Notes under the pieces: generated by a model
Told to the model about the DNA's origin: nothing
The model's database searches: none
The model's input: the letters and a program-made list of their open reading frames with translations, nothing else
Made by a program: the position numbers and the translations under genes
Shown here: piece after piece, positions 8,305 through 21,656 of the stretch
Layout: each line of letters starts with the position of its first letter
How positions within the stretch are numbered: position 1 is the stretch's first letter
Assembly (NCBI GenBank): GCA_020847075.1
Contig: JADLCS010000040.1
Location: forward strand, 1-36,736
Source: Gammaproteobacteria bacterium
GTDB taxonomy: Bacteria > Pseudomonadota > Gammaproteobacteria > SZUA-140
Direction: 5' to 3'
DNA: 36,736 bases

Positions 8305-9225
8305 TTACACGGCGCCGGAACCCGCGCCGAAGATCCGGCTCGCCAACACGTCCTCGGCCTCGATGGTCATCAGATCCGCCTTGCCGAGTTTCCGGCCGGC
8401 GTCGGCGAACAACCGGTTGGCCTGGCGCAGGCGCGCACGATCGAGCGCATTGCGCACCGAACGGGCGTTGGAAAAGTGCGGCTGCTGCATGCGCAGTTTG
8501 AGGTATTCCGTGAAGGCCGCTTCCCCCTCGGCGCTGAAACGGTAGTTCTGGCGCTCGAGCATCAGCTTCGCGATATGGAGCAGCTCGCCCGCCGTGTAAT
8601 CCGGAAAATCGATGTGATGGGCGATGCGCGAACGCATGCCCGGGTTGCTCTGGAAGAACTTCTCCATCTTGTCCTTGTAGCCGGCCAGGATCACGACGAG
8701 ATCGTCGCGGTTGTTCTCCATGATCTGCAGCAGGATCTCGATGGACTCCGCGCCGTAATCCCGCTCGTTCTCCGGCTTGTACAGATAATAGGCCTCGTCG
8801 ATGAACAGCACGCCGCCCATGGCCTTCTTGATCACTTCCTTGGTCTTCGGCGCGGTGTGGCCGATGTACTGGCCGACGAGATCGTCGCGCGTCACGGTGA
8901 CCAGGTGTCCTTCGCGCACGTAGCCGAGCCGCTTCAGGATCTCGCCCATGCGCATCGCCACCGTGGTCTTGCCGGTGCCGGGGTTACCGGTGAAACACAT
9001 GTGCAGGGTCGGCGTCTCGGAGGACAGCTCGAACTTCCGCCGCAGGCGGTCGACCAGCAGCAGCGCGGCGATCTCGCGGATGCGTGTCTTCACGGGCATG
9101 AGCCCGATCAACTCGCGGTCCAGCTTGTCCAGCACTTCCTGGATGTTGGAGGCCTTGAATTCGGCCTCGAGATCCACCTGCGCCTCGTCGGCACCGGCGG
9201 CCTGCACCTTTCTGTTATCGCCCAT
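8305..9225 (-). CDS. cbbX: Red-type RuBisCO activase CbbX (AAA+ ATPase)
   Basis: Hexameric AAA+ chaperone that removes inhibitory sugar phosphates from red-type RuBisCO by pulling on the CbbL C-terminus. The 306-residue product shows Walker [12 protein letters not shown], the pore-loop region [11 protein letters not shown], Walker [11 protein letters not shown], an arginine-finger region FRSRIAHHI-like ([10 protein letters not shown]), and the sensor-2-type [17 protein letters not shown]. All are close to Rhodobacter CbbX. The start is taken as ATG 9225 (MGDNRK). An in-frame ATG at 9240 is an alternative, and neither has a strong ribosome site. The upstream open frame beyond 9240 is not conserved. 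It follows cbbS after a 73-base gap holding a strong hairpin. Confidence 0.93.
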   Translation of the reverse strand: MGDNRKVQAAGADEAQVDLEAEFKASNIQEVLDKLDRELIGLMPVKTRIREIAALLLVDRLRRKFELSSETPTLHMCFTGNPGTGKTTVAMRMGEILKRLGYVREGHLVTVTRDDLVGQYIGHTAPKTKEVIKKAMGGVLFIDEAYYLYKPENERDYGAESIEILLQIMENNRDDLVVILAGYKDKMEKFFQSNPGMRSRIAHHIDFPDYTAGELLHIAKLMLERQNYRFSAEGEAAFTEYLKLRMQQPHFSNARSVRNALDRARLRQANRLFADAGRKLGKADLMTIEAEDVLASRIFGAGSGAV

Positions 9226-9258
9226 AGCCAGGATTCCCATCGTCGCCCGAACAGGAGA

Positions 9259-9282
9259 GGCGGCGGGCCTGCGCCCGCCGCC
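9259..9282 (-). promoter_or_regulatory. Strong hairpin between cbbS and cbbX
   Basis: A perfect 10-base-pair GC stem (GGCGGCGGGC paired with GCCCGCCGCC) closes a 4-base loop, 16 bases after the cbbS stop on the transcribed strand. No U-tract follows on that strand, so it is not a classic intrinsic terminator. It is better placed as an mRNA-stabilising or partial read-through element, giving more cbbLS than cbbX message (inference). Confidence 0.55.
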
Positions 9283-9298
9283 GCCTTTATTGCATGCC

Positions 9299-9733
9299 TC
9301 AGTAACGCTCGCCTTCCGGCTTGTCGGTCGCGTAGCTGTGCACGGTGTAGCGGATGTTGCGACCATCGACTTCCTGCCGCGACACACCGAAGCCCGGCTC
9401 CACCTTCGGCCGGTTGACGATGAACGACATGGACGGCGATTCCACGCCGCGATGGCTGTTGAACGCCATGACCCGGATGTAGTGGTTCGGGAAGGTCTTG
9501 CGGCAGTTGTTGATCTCCATCAGGATCCCGGCGGGATCCTTCAGGTCGAACATGGGCATGCCGAACAGCTCCCAGTAGGTGTTGCGCGGGTGCGGATCGT
9601 CGGTGTATTCCACGCTGACGGCCCAGTTGTTCTTCAGCGCGTACTTGATCTGCGCGGTGATCTGCGCATCGGTCAGGTCAGGCAGGAACGAGAACTGTCC
9701 CTGCGTGATGCGATTGCCCGTATTGGTCATCAT
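9299..9733 (-). CDS. cbbS: RuBisCO small subunit, red type
   Basis: Small subunit of form I RuBisCO. The 144-residue product starts with the [15 protein letters not shown] segment, has [12 protein letters not shown] and [19 protein letters not shown]. It keeps the long C-terminal extension (from about residue 112, [17 protein letters not shown]) that forms the beta-hairpin barrel of red-type enzymes and replaces the N-terminal loop of green types. Two adjacent ATGs begin the gene; the first (9733) has AGGAG 8 bases upstream. It lies 20 bases after cbbL. With cbbX it identifies the enzyme class independently of cbbL. Confidence 0.97.
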   Translation of the reverse strand: MMTNTGNRITQGQFSFLPDLTDAQITAQIKYALKNNWAVSVEYTDDPHPRNTYWELFGMPMFDLKDPAGILMEINNCRKTFPNHYIRVMAFNSHRGVESPSMSFIVNRPKVEPGFGVSRQEVDGRNIRYTVHSYATDKPEGERY

Positions 9734-9753
9734 ATTGGCATCTCCTCAGTTCA

Positions 9754-11379
<1,626 letters not shown>

Positions 11380-12351
11380 ATGAACAAACTCCACCTGAGC
11401 CAGATCGCCAGGCACGCCAGCCTGCGCCAGTTGCAGGTCTTCGAAGCCATCGCCCGCCTGGGCAGTTTCACCAAGGCGGCGGACGAGCTCGCGCTGACCC
11501 AGCCCACCCTCTCGATCCAGATCCGCAAGCTCACCGAGGTCATCGGGCTGCCGTTGTTCGAGCAGATCGGCAAGCGCGTCTACCTGACCAACTGCGGCCG
11601 CATATTGCTGCAGGCCACGCGCGAGCTGTTCGACACCTTCTCGCGCCTCGACATGCAGATGGCGGACCTGAAGGGCCTGAAGAGCGGTCATCTGAACCTG
11701 GCGGTGGTCACCACGGCGAAGTACTTCGCACCGCGCGTGCTGGGCGAGTTCTGCCGCCGCTATCCCGGCATCGAGGTCGCGCTCAAGGTCACCAACCGCG
11801 AGCGGTTGCTGGAGCGCATGGTCGACAACATGGACGACCTCTACATCATGGGACAGCCGCCGGAATCCCCCGAGGTGGTGTTCGAACCCTTTCTGCTCAA
11901 TCCCATCGTGATCGTCGCGCCGCGCAATCATCCGCTGGCGGCCGAGAAGGCGATCCCGCTGGAGCGGATCGCGCAGGAACCGTTCATCATGCGCGAGCCC
12001 GGTTCCGGTACGCGCATGGCGATCGAACGGGTGTTCAAGGAACACGGCATCGGCCTGCAGGTGCGGATCGAACTCGGCAGCAACGAGGCGATCAAGCAGA
12101 TCGTCGCCAGCGGCATGGGCATCGCCGGGCTGTCGCAGCACGCGCTGATCTGGGAGGCGCCGATGGGCGAGATCGCGCTGCTCGACGTGCGCGGATTCCC
12201 GCTCGACTGGCACTGGTACGTGGGCTATCCGGCCGGCAAACAGCTCTCGGTGGTGGCGCAGGCGTTTCACACCTTCCTGCAGGAGGAAGGCCGGCATATG
12301 GCCGACCGGCGCACCAACCTCTTCACGAATCTGTATCGCGAAATCGCCTGA
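11380..12351 (+). CDS. cbbR: LysR-type regulator CbbR of the Calvin-cycle operon
   Basis: The 323-residue LysR-type transcription factor has an N-terminal winged helix-turn-helix (residues about 15-75, with GSFTKAADELALTQPTLSIQIRKLTE). A periplasmic-binding-protein-like effector domain follows, from about residue 100. Family members sense metabolites such as RuBP or NADPH and activate cbb genes. Position settles the name: it is divergent from cbbL with a 147-base shared control region. The ATG at 11380 has no strong ribosome site, but homology begins immediately after it (LRQLQVFEAIARL). The gene ends 299 bases before the convergent gyrB end. Confidence 0.92.
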   Translation: MNKLHLSQIARHASLRQLQVFEAIARLGSFTKAADELALTQPTLSIQIRKLTEVIGLPLFEQIGKRVYLTNCGRILLQATRELFDTFSRLDMQMADLKGLKSGHLNLAVVTTAKYFAPRVLGEFCRRYPGIEVALKVTNRERLLERMVDNMDDLYIMGQPPESPEVVFEPFLLNPIVIVAPRNHPLAAEKAIPLERIAQEPFIMREPGSGTRMAIERVFKEHGIGLQVRIELGSNEAIKQIVASGMGIAGLSQHALIWEAPMGEIALLDVRGFPLDWHWYVGYPAGKQLSVVAQAFHTFLQEEGRHMADRRTNLFTNLYREIA

Positions 12352-12417
12352 TCACGCGCCGCACAGCGCGCGGCCTCTGTTCGATATCGACGAGGAACGG
12401 CTGAGGGATCTTCCGCC

Positions 12418-12496
12418 CGCAGGGTGGGCACGTTTCATGGCCCACCGAAGGTCGCGCCCCTTTCCGCGTGGGCACGGACGACGTGCCCACCCTGCG
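12418..12496. repeat. Long inverted repeat, REP-like (16-bp arms)
   Basis: CGCAGGGTGGGCACGT at 12418-12433 is exactly complementary to ACGTGCCCACCCTGCG at 12481-12496, flanking 47 bases. Inside are further partial copies of the same word (GGCCCACC near 12439, GCGTGGGCACG near 12466). The GGGTGGGCACG/CGTGCCCACCC word resembles intergenic palindromes I recall from many proteobacterial genomes. It sits in the 299-base convergent spacer between cbbR and gyrB (12352-12650), in which I see no gene. Confidence 0.6.
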
Positions 12497-12563
12497 AGTC
12501 ATCGCGGGCGTTCACCGTCGCTCGGATCTTTGATCAAGGATGGGAGGAGATCGCAATGCCCGG

Positions 12564-12583
12564 ATCCCCGCCGGCGCGGGGAT
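12564..12583. repeat. GC-rich palindrome in the cbbR/gyrB spacer
   Basis: A perfect 8-base stem, ATCCCCGC and GCGGGGAT, with a CGGC loop. No T-run follows on either side. It could be a second class of dispersed intergenic palindrome or a factor-dependent transcription end between convergent genes. Confidence 0.5.
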
Positions 12584-12598
12584 GGCGAAGGCGATGCC

Positions 12599-12626
12599 GT
12601 GTGGGCGTGAACGCACGCGCCCACAC
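12599..12626. repeat. Third palindrome in the cbbR/gyrB spacer
   Basis: GTGTGGGCG at 12599-12607 pairs with CGCCCACAC at 12618-12626 around a 10-base loop. It lies 25 bases beyond the gyrB stop and could mark the end of the gyrB transcript, though no U-tract follows. The GTGGGC core echoes the larger repeat upstream. Confidence 0.45.
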
Positions 12627-12650
12627 GAGTCGAGACGGGTAGCGCGTGGA

Positions 12651-16188
<3,538 letters not shown>

Positions 16189-16235
16189 ACGACGGAGGGG
16201 ATCGATGACGACGGGTCGCGCGGCGGGGGGCGGGG

Positions 16236-16253
16236 CGTCCCGCCGGCGGGACG
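16236..16253. repeat. Perfect 18-base palindrome between dnaN and recF
   Basis: CGTCCCGCCGGCGGGACG is self-complementary and can fold as a 7-bp stem with a CCGG loop. It lies in the 109-base dnaN-recF spacer, which is otherwise very G-rich on the + strand. No T-run follows, so termination is uncertain. It could be a processing or pausing element in the dnaN-recF message. Confidence 0.45.
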
Positions 16254-16297
16254 GGACGGCTCGCGGAGTTTCAGGGGGAAGGGCGGGGCCGATGGGC

Positions 16298-17398
16298 CTA
16301 GAGCCGCATCGGCATCACGATGTAGCGGCACGTCTTGTCGTCTACGCCCTGGATCAGACAACTGCTGTTCGCATCGGTGAGGGTGATGGAGATCCGCTCG
16401 GAATCGGCGGCCGACAAGGCGTCCAGGAGATAGGTCACGTTGAATCCGATCTCCAGATCGTCCCCGGAGTATTCGATGGCCAGCTCTTCCTCCGCCTCTT
16501 CCTGTTCCGGGTTGTGCGCGAGTATGTGCATGAGGCCGCTGGCGAACTGCATGCGCACCCCGCGATATTTCTCGTTCGACAGGATGGAGACGCGGGAGAG
16601 GGCCTGGCGCAGGGCCTCCCTGTCGCAGATCACGGACTTGTTACCGCCCTTGGGGATCACGTTCTGGTAATCGGGGAAGCGGCCGTCGATGAGCTTGGTC
16701 GTGAAGCTGATCTCGGCGGTCTTGACCTGGATGAAGTTGCCGCCGACGCGGATCTCCACCTCGCCGTCGTCATCCGCGAGCAGGCGATAGAGCTCCAGCA
16801 CCGCCTTGCGTGGAATTATAAGGCTTTGATTTTTATCAATTTCATTGGGATACGGGGTCTCGCACAGTGCAAGCCGGTGACCGTCGGTGGCCACCATGCG
16901 GATGATACGGTTTTCCAGCTCCATCAGCAGGCCGTTCAGGTAGTAACGCACGTCCTGTTGCGCCATGGCGAAGTGGGTCCGCGCGATGGCGTTCCTCAGA
17001 CCGCGCTGCGGCAGTTTGAGCTGGGACAGCTTCTGGTTCACCTCGATGCCGGGGAATTCCGCCGCCGGGAGGGTCGACAGCACGAACCGGCTCTTGCCCG
17101 CGCGTATCGTGGCGCGTTCGCCGCTGACGGAGACGTCCAGCACGGCGTCCTCGGGCAGGGCCCGGCAGATGTCCAGGAATTTGCGCGCCGGCAGCGTCGT
17201 ATCGCCGTCCGTCGCCTTGTCCGCCGTCGCGTGTGCGAGCATCTCGATCTCGAGATCGGTGCTGGTCAGGGTCAGCGTCCCGCCGGAGATCCTGAGCAGG
17301 ATGTTCGACAGGATCGGCAGGGTCTGGCGCCGTTCGACGATTCCGCTCACCGTCTGCAGGGGCCGGATCAAGGCGTCACGTGTAATAGTAAATTTCAT
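16298..17398 (-). CDS. dnaN: DNA polymerase III beta subunit (sliding clamp)
   Basis: Ring-shaped processivity clamp of the replicative polymerase. The 366-residue length matches E. coli DnaN. It begins MKFTITRDALIRPLQTVSGIVERRQTLPILSN, the standard start, and has the FPDYQNVIP segment of domain 2. It ends with the conserved YIVMPMRL that forms part of the protein-binding groove. AGGAAG lies 9 bases before the ATG. Upstream is the candidate origin spacer, downstream recF. Confidence 0.98.
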   Translation of the reverse strand: MKFTITRDALIRPLQTVSGIVERRQTLPILSNILLRISGGTLTLTSTDLEIEMLAHATADKATDGDTTLPARKFLDICRALPEDAVLDVSVSGERATIRAGKSRFVLSTLPAAEFPGIEVNQKLSQLKLPQRGLRNAIARTHFAMAQQDVRYYLNGLLMELENRIIRMVATDGHRLALCETPYPNEIDKNQSLIIPRKAVLELYRLLADDDGEVEIRVGGNFIQVKTAEISFTTKLIDGRFPDYQNVIPKGGNKSVICDREALRQALSRVSILSNEKYRGVRMQFASGLMHILAHNPEQEEAEEELAIEYSGDDLEIGFNVTYLLDALSAADSERISITLTDANSSCLIQGVDDKTCRYIVMPMRL

Positions 17399-17600
17399 TT
17401 TTTATTTCTTCCTGAAATCTGTAATAGATTAGTCCCGCGGTTTTCTTTGGATAAGTCCCTTTATCGATTTCGCATCAGTGACTTGACGTAGCCCTCAACG
17501 TGTTGAAAACTGCGCTGCCATCGCTTGGGCAGGCTGTGGATATCCTGTGCGGCGAATCCGTCCCGTCTCCACCGCCCGTCTTATCCACAGGCTTTCAACA
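17399..17600. other. oriC: Candidate replication origin: dnaN-dnaA spacer with DnaA boxes
   Basis: A 202-base spacer with one perfect DnaA box (TTATCCACA, 17581-17589) and two boxes with one mismatch on the other strand (TGTGGATAT, 17535-17543; TTTGGATAA, 17446-17454). A long AT-rich stretch at about 17391-17431 could be the unwinding element. The gene-direction switch lies instead at the dnaA-rpmH spacer (18990-19216). That spacer has only weak boxes with two mismatches (TAATCCATA at 19072; CTTTCCACA at 18982), so the exact origin is ambiguous between the two. Confidence 0.6.
17581..17589 (+). promoter_or_regulatory. Perfect DnaA box
   Basis: TTATCCACA matches the E. coli strong DnaA-box consensus exactly, 12 bases from the dnaA stop codon. 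Besides origin function it could serve in DnaA feedback on dnaN. Confidence 0.75.
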
Positions 17601-18989
17601 TCATGTCGTGAGTGTCCTCAACAGGTTCGTATAGTCCTCATTCGTGCGCACGTCGATCTTGCGCAGCTCCTGGATCTTGCGGCAGGCGTGCAGCACCGTC
17701 GTATGGTCGCGTCCTCCGAAGGCCTCGCCGATCTCGGGCAGGCTGTGACTGGTGAGCTCCTTGGCCAGCGCCATGGCGATCTGCCGCGGCCGCGCCACCG
17801 AGCGGGAACGCCGCTTCGACAGCAGGTCGGAATAGCGGATCTTGCAATAGTCGGCGACGGTGCGCTGGATGTTCTCGATGGTCACCAGCTTGTCCTGCAG
17901 CGCGAGCAGATCCTTGAGCGCGTCCTTCGCGAGGTCCAGCGTGATCGGGCGGCCCAGGAAGCGCGAGCTCGCGACCACGCGCCGCAGCGAGCCTTCCAGT
18001 TCGCGGATGTTGGAGCGCACGCGTTTCGCGATGAAGAACGCGATCTCGTCCGGCAGATCGACGTGGCCCTGCATCGCCTTGCTCTTCAGGATCGCGACGC
18101 AGGTCTCGAGCTCCGGCGGATCGATCGATACCGTGAGGCCCCAGCCGAAGCGCGACTTCAGACGCTCCTCCAGGCCGCCGACCTCCTTGGGATAGCGGTC
18201 GCAGGTGAGGATGATCTGGCTCTGTCCCTCGATCAGGGTATTGAAGGTATGGAAGAACTCCTCCTGCGAGCGTTCCTTGTTGGCGAAGAACTGGATATCG
18301 TCGATGAGCAGGGCGTCGACCGAGCGGTAATAGCGTTTGAATTCGTCGATCGAGTTGTGCTGGAAGGCCTTGATCATATCGCCCACGAAGCGTTCCGAGT
18401 GGACGTAGACCACGCGCGCCGCCGGATTCTTCCGCACCATCTCGTTGCCGACGGCGTGCATCAGGTGGGTCTTGCCGAGGCCGACCCCGCCATAGATGAA
18501 CAGCGGGTTATAGGAACGGCCGGGATTCTCGGCCACCTGCGACGACGCGGCACGGGCCAATTGATTTGATTTGCCCTCCACGAAGTTCTCGAAGGTGAAT
18601 TCCGGCTGCAGATTGCGCACGTGGTGGATCTCGTCGTGGTCGCTGCGGCGGGAAAAGCCGTTCGGCGGCAGCGCCGCCGGGCGCGCCGGCAGGGCGGGGC
18701 GCCGCACCGGCGGGGGCGGTTCGCGCAGGGCGGCCGGAGGCGGGCGGTGGCTGCCCACTTCCAGGGACACCTGCAGCGCGGACCCCGCCTTCAGCCGGGT
18801 GGTGATCTCGGAAATCTGGTCGATGAAACGCTCGTTGACCCAGTCCAGCACGAACTGGTTTGGCGCCAGCAGGCGCAGGCTGGTATCGTTCTCGATGGCC
18901 TGCAGGGGGCGGATCCAGGTGTTGAATTGCTGCGCGGTCAGCTCGTTTTCCAGGTGGTCCAGGCACTTCTTCCAGAGCGAGCTTTCCAC
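17601..18989 (-). CDS. dnaA: Chromosomal replication initiator DnaA
   Basis: AAA+ initiator that binds DnaA boxes and melts oriC. The 462-residue product has the N-terminal DnaB-interaction domain I ([26 protein letters not shown]) and a Pro/Ala/Arg-rich linker domain II (about 85-120). Domain III has Walker [11 protein letters not shown], Walker B LLIDDIQF and NPLFIYGG. C-terminal domain IV shows the DnaA signature [15 protein letters not shown], which reads box DNA. The start is GTG at 18989 with GGGAGG 10 bases upstream. An ATG just upstream is in another frame. It is transcribed toward the DnaA-box spacer. Confidence 0.98.
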   Translation of the reverse strand: MESSLWKKCLDHLENELTAQQFNTWIRPLQAIENDTSLRLLAPNQFVLDWVNERFIDQISEITTRLKAGSALQVSLEVGSHRPPPAALREPPPPVRRPALPARPAALPPNGFSRRSDHDEIHHVRNLQPEFTFENFVEGKSNQLARAASSQVAENPGRSYNPLFIYGGVGLGKTHLMHAVGNEMVRKNPAARVVYVHSERFVGDMIKAFQHNSIDEFKRYYRSVDALLIDDIQFFANKERSQEEFFHTFNTLIEGQSQIILTCDRYPKEVGGLEERLKSRFGWGLTVSIDPPELETCVAILKSKAMQGHVDLPDEIAFFIAKRVRSNIRELEGSLRRVVASSRFLGRPITLDLAKDALKDLLALQDKLVTIENIQRTVADYCKIRYSDLLSKRRSRSVARPRQIAMALAKELTSHSLPEIGEAFGGRDHTTVLHACRKIQELRKIDVRTNEDYTNLLRTLTT

Positions 18990-19110
18990 AGAACGACATC
19001 CTCCCTTTAAAGCCGGGTGCCGGGGGCAGTAGAGCGAGTGAAGTCGGCAAGTGTATACCGGTTTAGGGTGCTAATCCATACCCGGAAAAACGCCCCGCGC
19101 GACATTTCGA

Positions 19111-19140
19111 TTGACACGCCCGAGGGAAAATTGGTAATGT
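19111..19140 (+). promoter_or_regulatory. Sigma-70 promoter for rpmH-rnpA
   Basis: TTGACA (19111-19116), 18-base spacer, TAATGT (19135-19140). The -35 is perfect and the -10 has four of six matches. It lies 77 bases before the rpmH ATG in the divergent dnaA-rpmH spacer, as expected for this highly expressed ribosomal gene. Confidence 0.65.
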
Positions 19141-19216
19141 TTCCCCCTTTCGATTTTGGGCAGCAAAAAGCTGATTTTCGGGGAATTTCCCGCAGGTTTC
19201 CTAGGCAGGACGAGTC

Positions 19217-19351
19217 ATGAAGAGGCCATTTCAACCGAGTGTTCTGAAGCGCAAGCGTACCCACGGTTTCCGCGCGCGCATGCAAACCGCCGCCGGGCGT
19301 GCCGTGCTGAGCCGCCGCCGTGCGAAGGGCCGCGCCAAGCTGTGCGCCTGA
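19217..19351 (+). CDS. rpmH: 50S ribosomal protein L34
   Basis: A 44-residue very basic ribosomal protein beginning [20 protein letters not shown], essentially the canonical L34 sequence, with [16 protein letters not shown] near the end. AGGA lies 6 bases before the ATG. The C-terminus is slightly different from E. coli (ends KLCA rather than LTVSK). It is divergent from dnaA and directly followed by rnpA, the universal arrangement near oriC. Confidence 0.98.
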   Translation: MKRPFQPSVLKRKRTHGFRARMQTAAGRAVLSRRRAKGRAKLCA

Positions 19352-19370
19352 GTCCCAGTGTCTGAACGGA

Positions 19371-19733
19371 TTGAGTCCGGATCGCTATCGTTTCGGTAAA
19401 TCGCACCGGCTGCTGAAACCGAGTGAGTACCGGCATGTATTCCAGCGCGCGCGCAAACGCGCGGCGCGGGGTTTCACACTATATATCTGCCCCAATACGC
19501 TTGGTCACCCCCGCCTGGGCATAGCGATCTCGCGCAAGTGCGTGCCGGGCGCGGTGATGCGGAACCGGGCCCGGCGCATCATCCGCGAGGGCTTCCGCCT
19601 GCGGGCGCACACGCTGGGGGGCGTGGATATCGTATTTCTGGGCCGACCGGGTCTGGCCGGGCAGGGCAGGGAAGAGCTGCGCGCCGTGGTGAACGCGCAA
19701 CTGGCGGAGATCGAACAATGCGCACGCTGCTGA
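19371..19733 (+). CDS. rnpA: Ribonuclease P protein component
   Basis: Protein cofactor of RNase P, which trims tRNA 5' leaders. The 120-residue product shows [19 protein letters not shown] at the start and the RNR motif in [15 protein letters not shown]. It has the [11 protein letters not shown] strand. The frame has no ATG or GTG after the rpmH stop. TTG at 19371 ([11 protein letters not shown]) is the best start, 19 bases after rpmH. The only in-frame ATG (19320) would lie inside rpmH. Translation is probably coupled to rpmH. The 3' end overlaps yidD by 16 bases. Confidence 0.93.
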   Translation: MSPDRYRFGKSHRLLKPSEYRHVFQRARKRAARGFTLYICPNTLGHPRLGIAISRKCVPGAVMRNRARRIIREGFRLRAHTLGGVDIVFLGRPGLAGQGREELRAVVNAQLAEIEQCARC

Positions 19734-19945
19734 CGCTGGCCATCCGGGCCTATCGCTACGGGATCAGCCCCTATCTGGGCGCCCACTGCCGTTTCGAACC
19801 CAGTTGTTCGCGTTACGCCGAGATCGCCATCGCGCGCTTCGGCGTCCTGCGCGGCGGGCGCATGGCGCTGCGGCGCCTCTCGCGCTGCCACCCCTGGCAT
19901 GCCGGCGGCATCGATCCGGTGCCGGAACGCGGCACTCAACGATAA
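19718..19945 (+). CDS. yidD: Membrane protein insertion efficiency factor YidD
   Basis: A small 75-residue protein thought to aid YidC-dependent membrane insertion. It has the family hallmarks [26 protein letters not shown], with conserved cysteines in the CRFEPSCS motif, and the C-terminal [17 protein letters not shown] lies 8 bases before the ATG, which is inside the rnpA 3' end (16-base overlap). The yidC start follows 12 bases after its stop. The overlap and order rnpA-yidD-yidC are conserved widely. Confidence 0.96.
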   Translation: MRTLLTLAIRAYRYGISPYLGAHCRFEPSCSRYAEIAIARFGVLRGGRMALRRLSRCHPWHAGGIDPVPERGTQR

Positions 19946-19957
19946 GCCGACACATCG

Positions 19958-21613
19958 ATGGACAATCAGAAGATCATCCTGTTTTTCGCCCTCTCGTTCG
20001 TGCTGCTGCTGATCTGGCAGGCGTGGCAGGAGGACTACAGCCCGCGGCCGGCCGATACGACGGCCCAGACCCTGTCGTCTCCGACCGCCGATATCCCGGC
20101 CGCGCCGGCCCTGCCGACGGCCGGCGCCCCGGAGGCCGCGACCCCGGCCGCCGCCGCGCCGCCGGCGCCGCGCACCTTCCAGCGCGGCGCGCGCGTCCAC
20201 GTCGTAACGGACCTGTTCGACGTCGTGCTGGACACCACCGGCGGCGACCTCCGGACGGTCGCCCTGCTGGCCTATCCGGTGTCCTCACAGAAGAAGGACG
20301 AACCCTTCCGCCTGATGCAGGACGAGGGGTCGCGCATCTTCGTCGCCCAGAGCGGACTGATCTCGCAGCAGCCCGCGCCCGATCACTACGCCGTCTACAC
20401 CGCGGAGGCGAACGAGTACCGCCTGCAGGGGGACGAGCTGCGCGTGCCCCTGGTCTGGGCCGGCGCCGACGGGATCCGCGTGACCAAGACCTATGTCTTC
20501 CACCGCGACAGCTACCAGATCGGGGTGGAATACCGCATCGAGAACGGCTCGGGCGCGCCGTGGACGGGCTATCAGTACCGCCAGTTCCAGCGCAGCCTGC
20601 CGGGCGACGACGAGAAATCCGCCTTTCTGTACACCTACACCGGCGGCGTGATCCACAGCCAGGACGAGAAGTACGAGAAGATCAAGTTCGAGGACATGGA
20701 CGAGAAGGATCTCGACCGCAGCCTCAGCGGCGGCTGGGCGGCCATGATCCAGCACTATTTCGTCGGGGCCTGGCTGCCGGATCCGGCGGAGACCAACCGG
20801 CTCTACACCAAGGCGCCCAAGGGCCAGCCCTATGTGCTGGGCCTGCTGTCCCAGCCCAAGACCATCGCGCCGGGGGAGACGGGTGAATTCGAGAGCCGGC
20901 TCTACGTCGGCCCGAAGGACCAGGAGCGCATGGAGAAGGCCGCCGAGGGCCTGCGCCTGACGGTCGATTACGGCGTGCTCACCCTCCTTGCCCAGCCGCT
21001 GTTCTGGCTCCTGAAGTACATCCACGGCATCGTCGGCAACTGGGGCTGGGCGATCGTGCTGCTCACCCTGATGGTCAAGCTGGTGTTCTACAAGCTGTCG
21101 GAGACCAGCTACCGCTCGATGGCCAACATGCGCGTCCTGCAGCCCAAACTGGTGCAGTTGCGCGAGCGCTACGGCGACGACCGCCAGCGCATGAGCCAGG
21201 CGATGATGGAGCTCTATAAAAAGGAGAAGATCAATCCGCTCGGCGGCTGTCTGCCGATGCTGGTCCAGATCCCGGTCTTCATCGCGCTGTACTGGGTGCT
21301 GCTCGAGAGCGTCGAACTGCGCCAGGCCCCGTTCATCCTGTGGATCCACGACCTCTCGATCAAGGACCCGTATTACATCCTGCCGCTGCTGATGGGCGTC
21401 ACGATGTTCATCCAGCAGAAACTCAACCCGCCGCCGCCCGACCCGATCCAGGACAAGGTGCTGATGGCGCTGCCCTTCATCTTTACGCTGTTCTTCGCTT
21501 TCTTCCCCGCGGGCCTGGTGGTCTACTGGGTGGCCAACAGCGTGCTCTCCATCCTGCAGCAATGGTATATCACGCGCCGGATCGAGAAGACGGGCAAGAC
21601 CGCCAAGGCCTGA
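19958..21613 (+). CDS. yidC: Membrane protein insertase YidC
   Basis: Inner-membrane insertase acting alone or with SecYEG. The 551-residue product has an N-terminal membrane anchor ([18 protein letters not shown]). A Pro/Ala-rich linker and the large periplasmic P1 domain (about 70-340) follow. The conserved five-helix core begins near [20 protein letters not shown] and includes [15 protein letters not shown] with its groove arginine region, [26 protein letters not shown] and the final helix [21 protein letters not shown]. Length fits gammaproteobacterial YidC. It is flanked by yidD and mnmE as usual. Confidence 0.97.
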   Translation: MDNQKIILFFALSFVLLLIWQAWQEDYSPRPADTTAQTLSSPTADIPAAPALPTAGAPEAATPAAAAPPAPRTFQRGARVHVVTDLFDVVLDTTGGDLRTVALLAYPVSSQKKDEPFRLMQDEGSRIFVAQSGLISQQPAPDHYAVYTAEANEYRLQGDELRVPLVWAGADGIRVTKTYVFHRDSYQIGVEYRIENGSGAPWTGYQYRQFQRSLPGDDEKSAFLYTYTGGVIHSQDEKYEKIKFEDMDEKDLDRSLSGGWAAMIQHYFVGAWLPDPAETNRLYTKAPKGQPYVLGLLSQPKTIAPGETGEFESRLYVGPKDQERMEKAAEGLRLTVDYGVLTLLAQPLFWLLKYIHGIVGNWGWAIVLLTLMVKLVFYKLSETSYRSMANMRVLQPKLVQLRERYGDDRQRMSQAMMELYKKEKINPLGGCLPMLVQIPVFIALYWVLLESVELRQAPFILWIHDLSIKDPYYILPLLMGVTMFIQQKLNPPPPDPIQDKVLMALPFIFTLFFAFFPAGLVVYWVANSVLSILQQWYITRRIEKTGKTAKA

Positions 21614-21656
21614 GCCCGTCCGCGCCGGGGCCACGGTCCGGGCGGGCCGCATCCCC

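Noticed and set aside
12424-12642. A 72-codon frame in the cbbR-gyrB spacer
   Set aside because: It consists of palindromic repeat DNA and has no protein-like features.
19320-19370. ATG at 19320 as the rnpA start
   Set aside because: It lies within rpmH in another frame and adds non-conserved residues; TTG 19371 fits RnpA homology and spacing.
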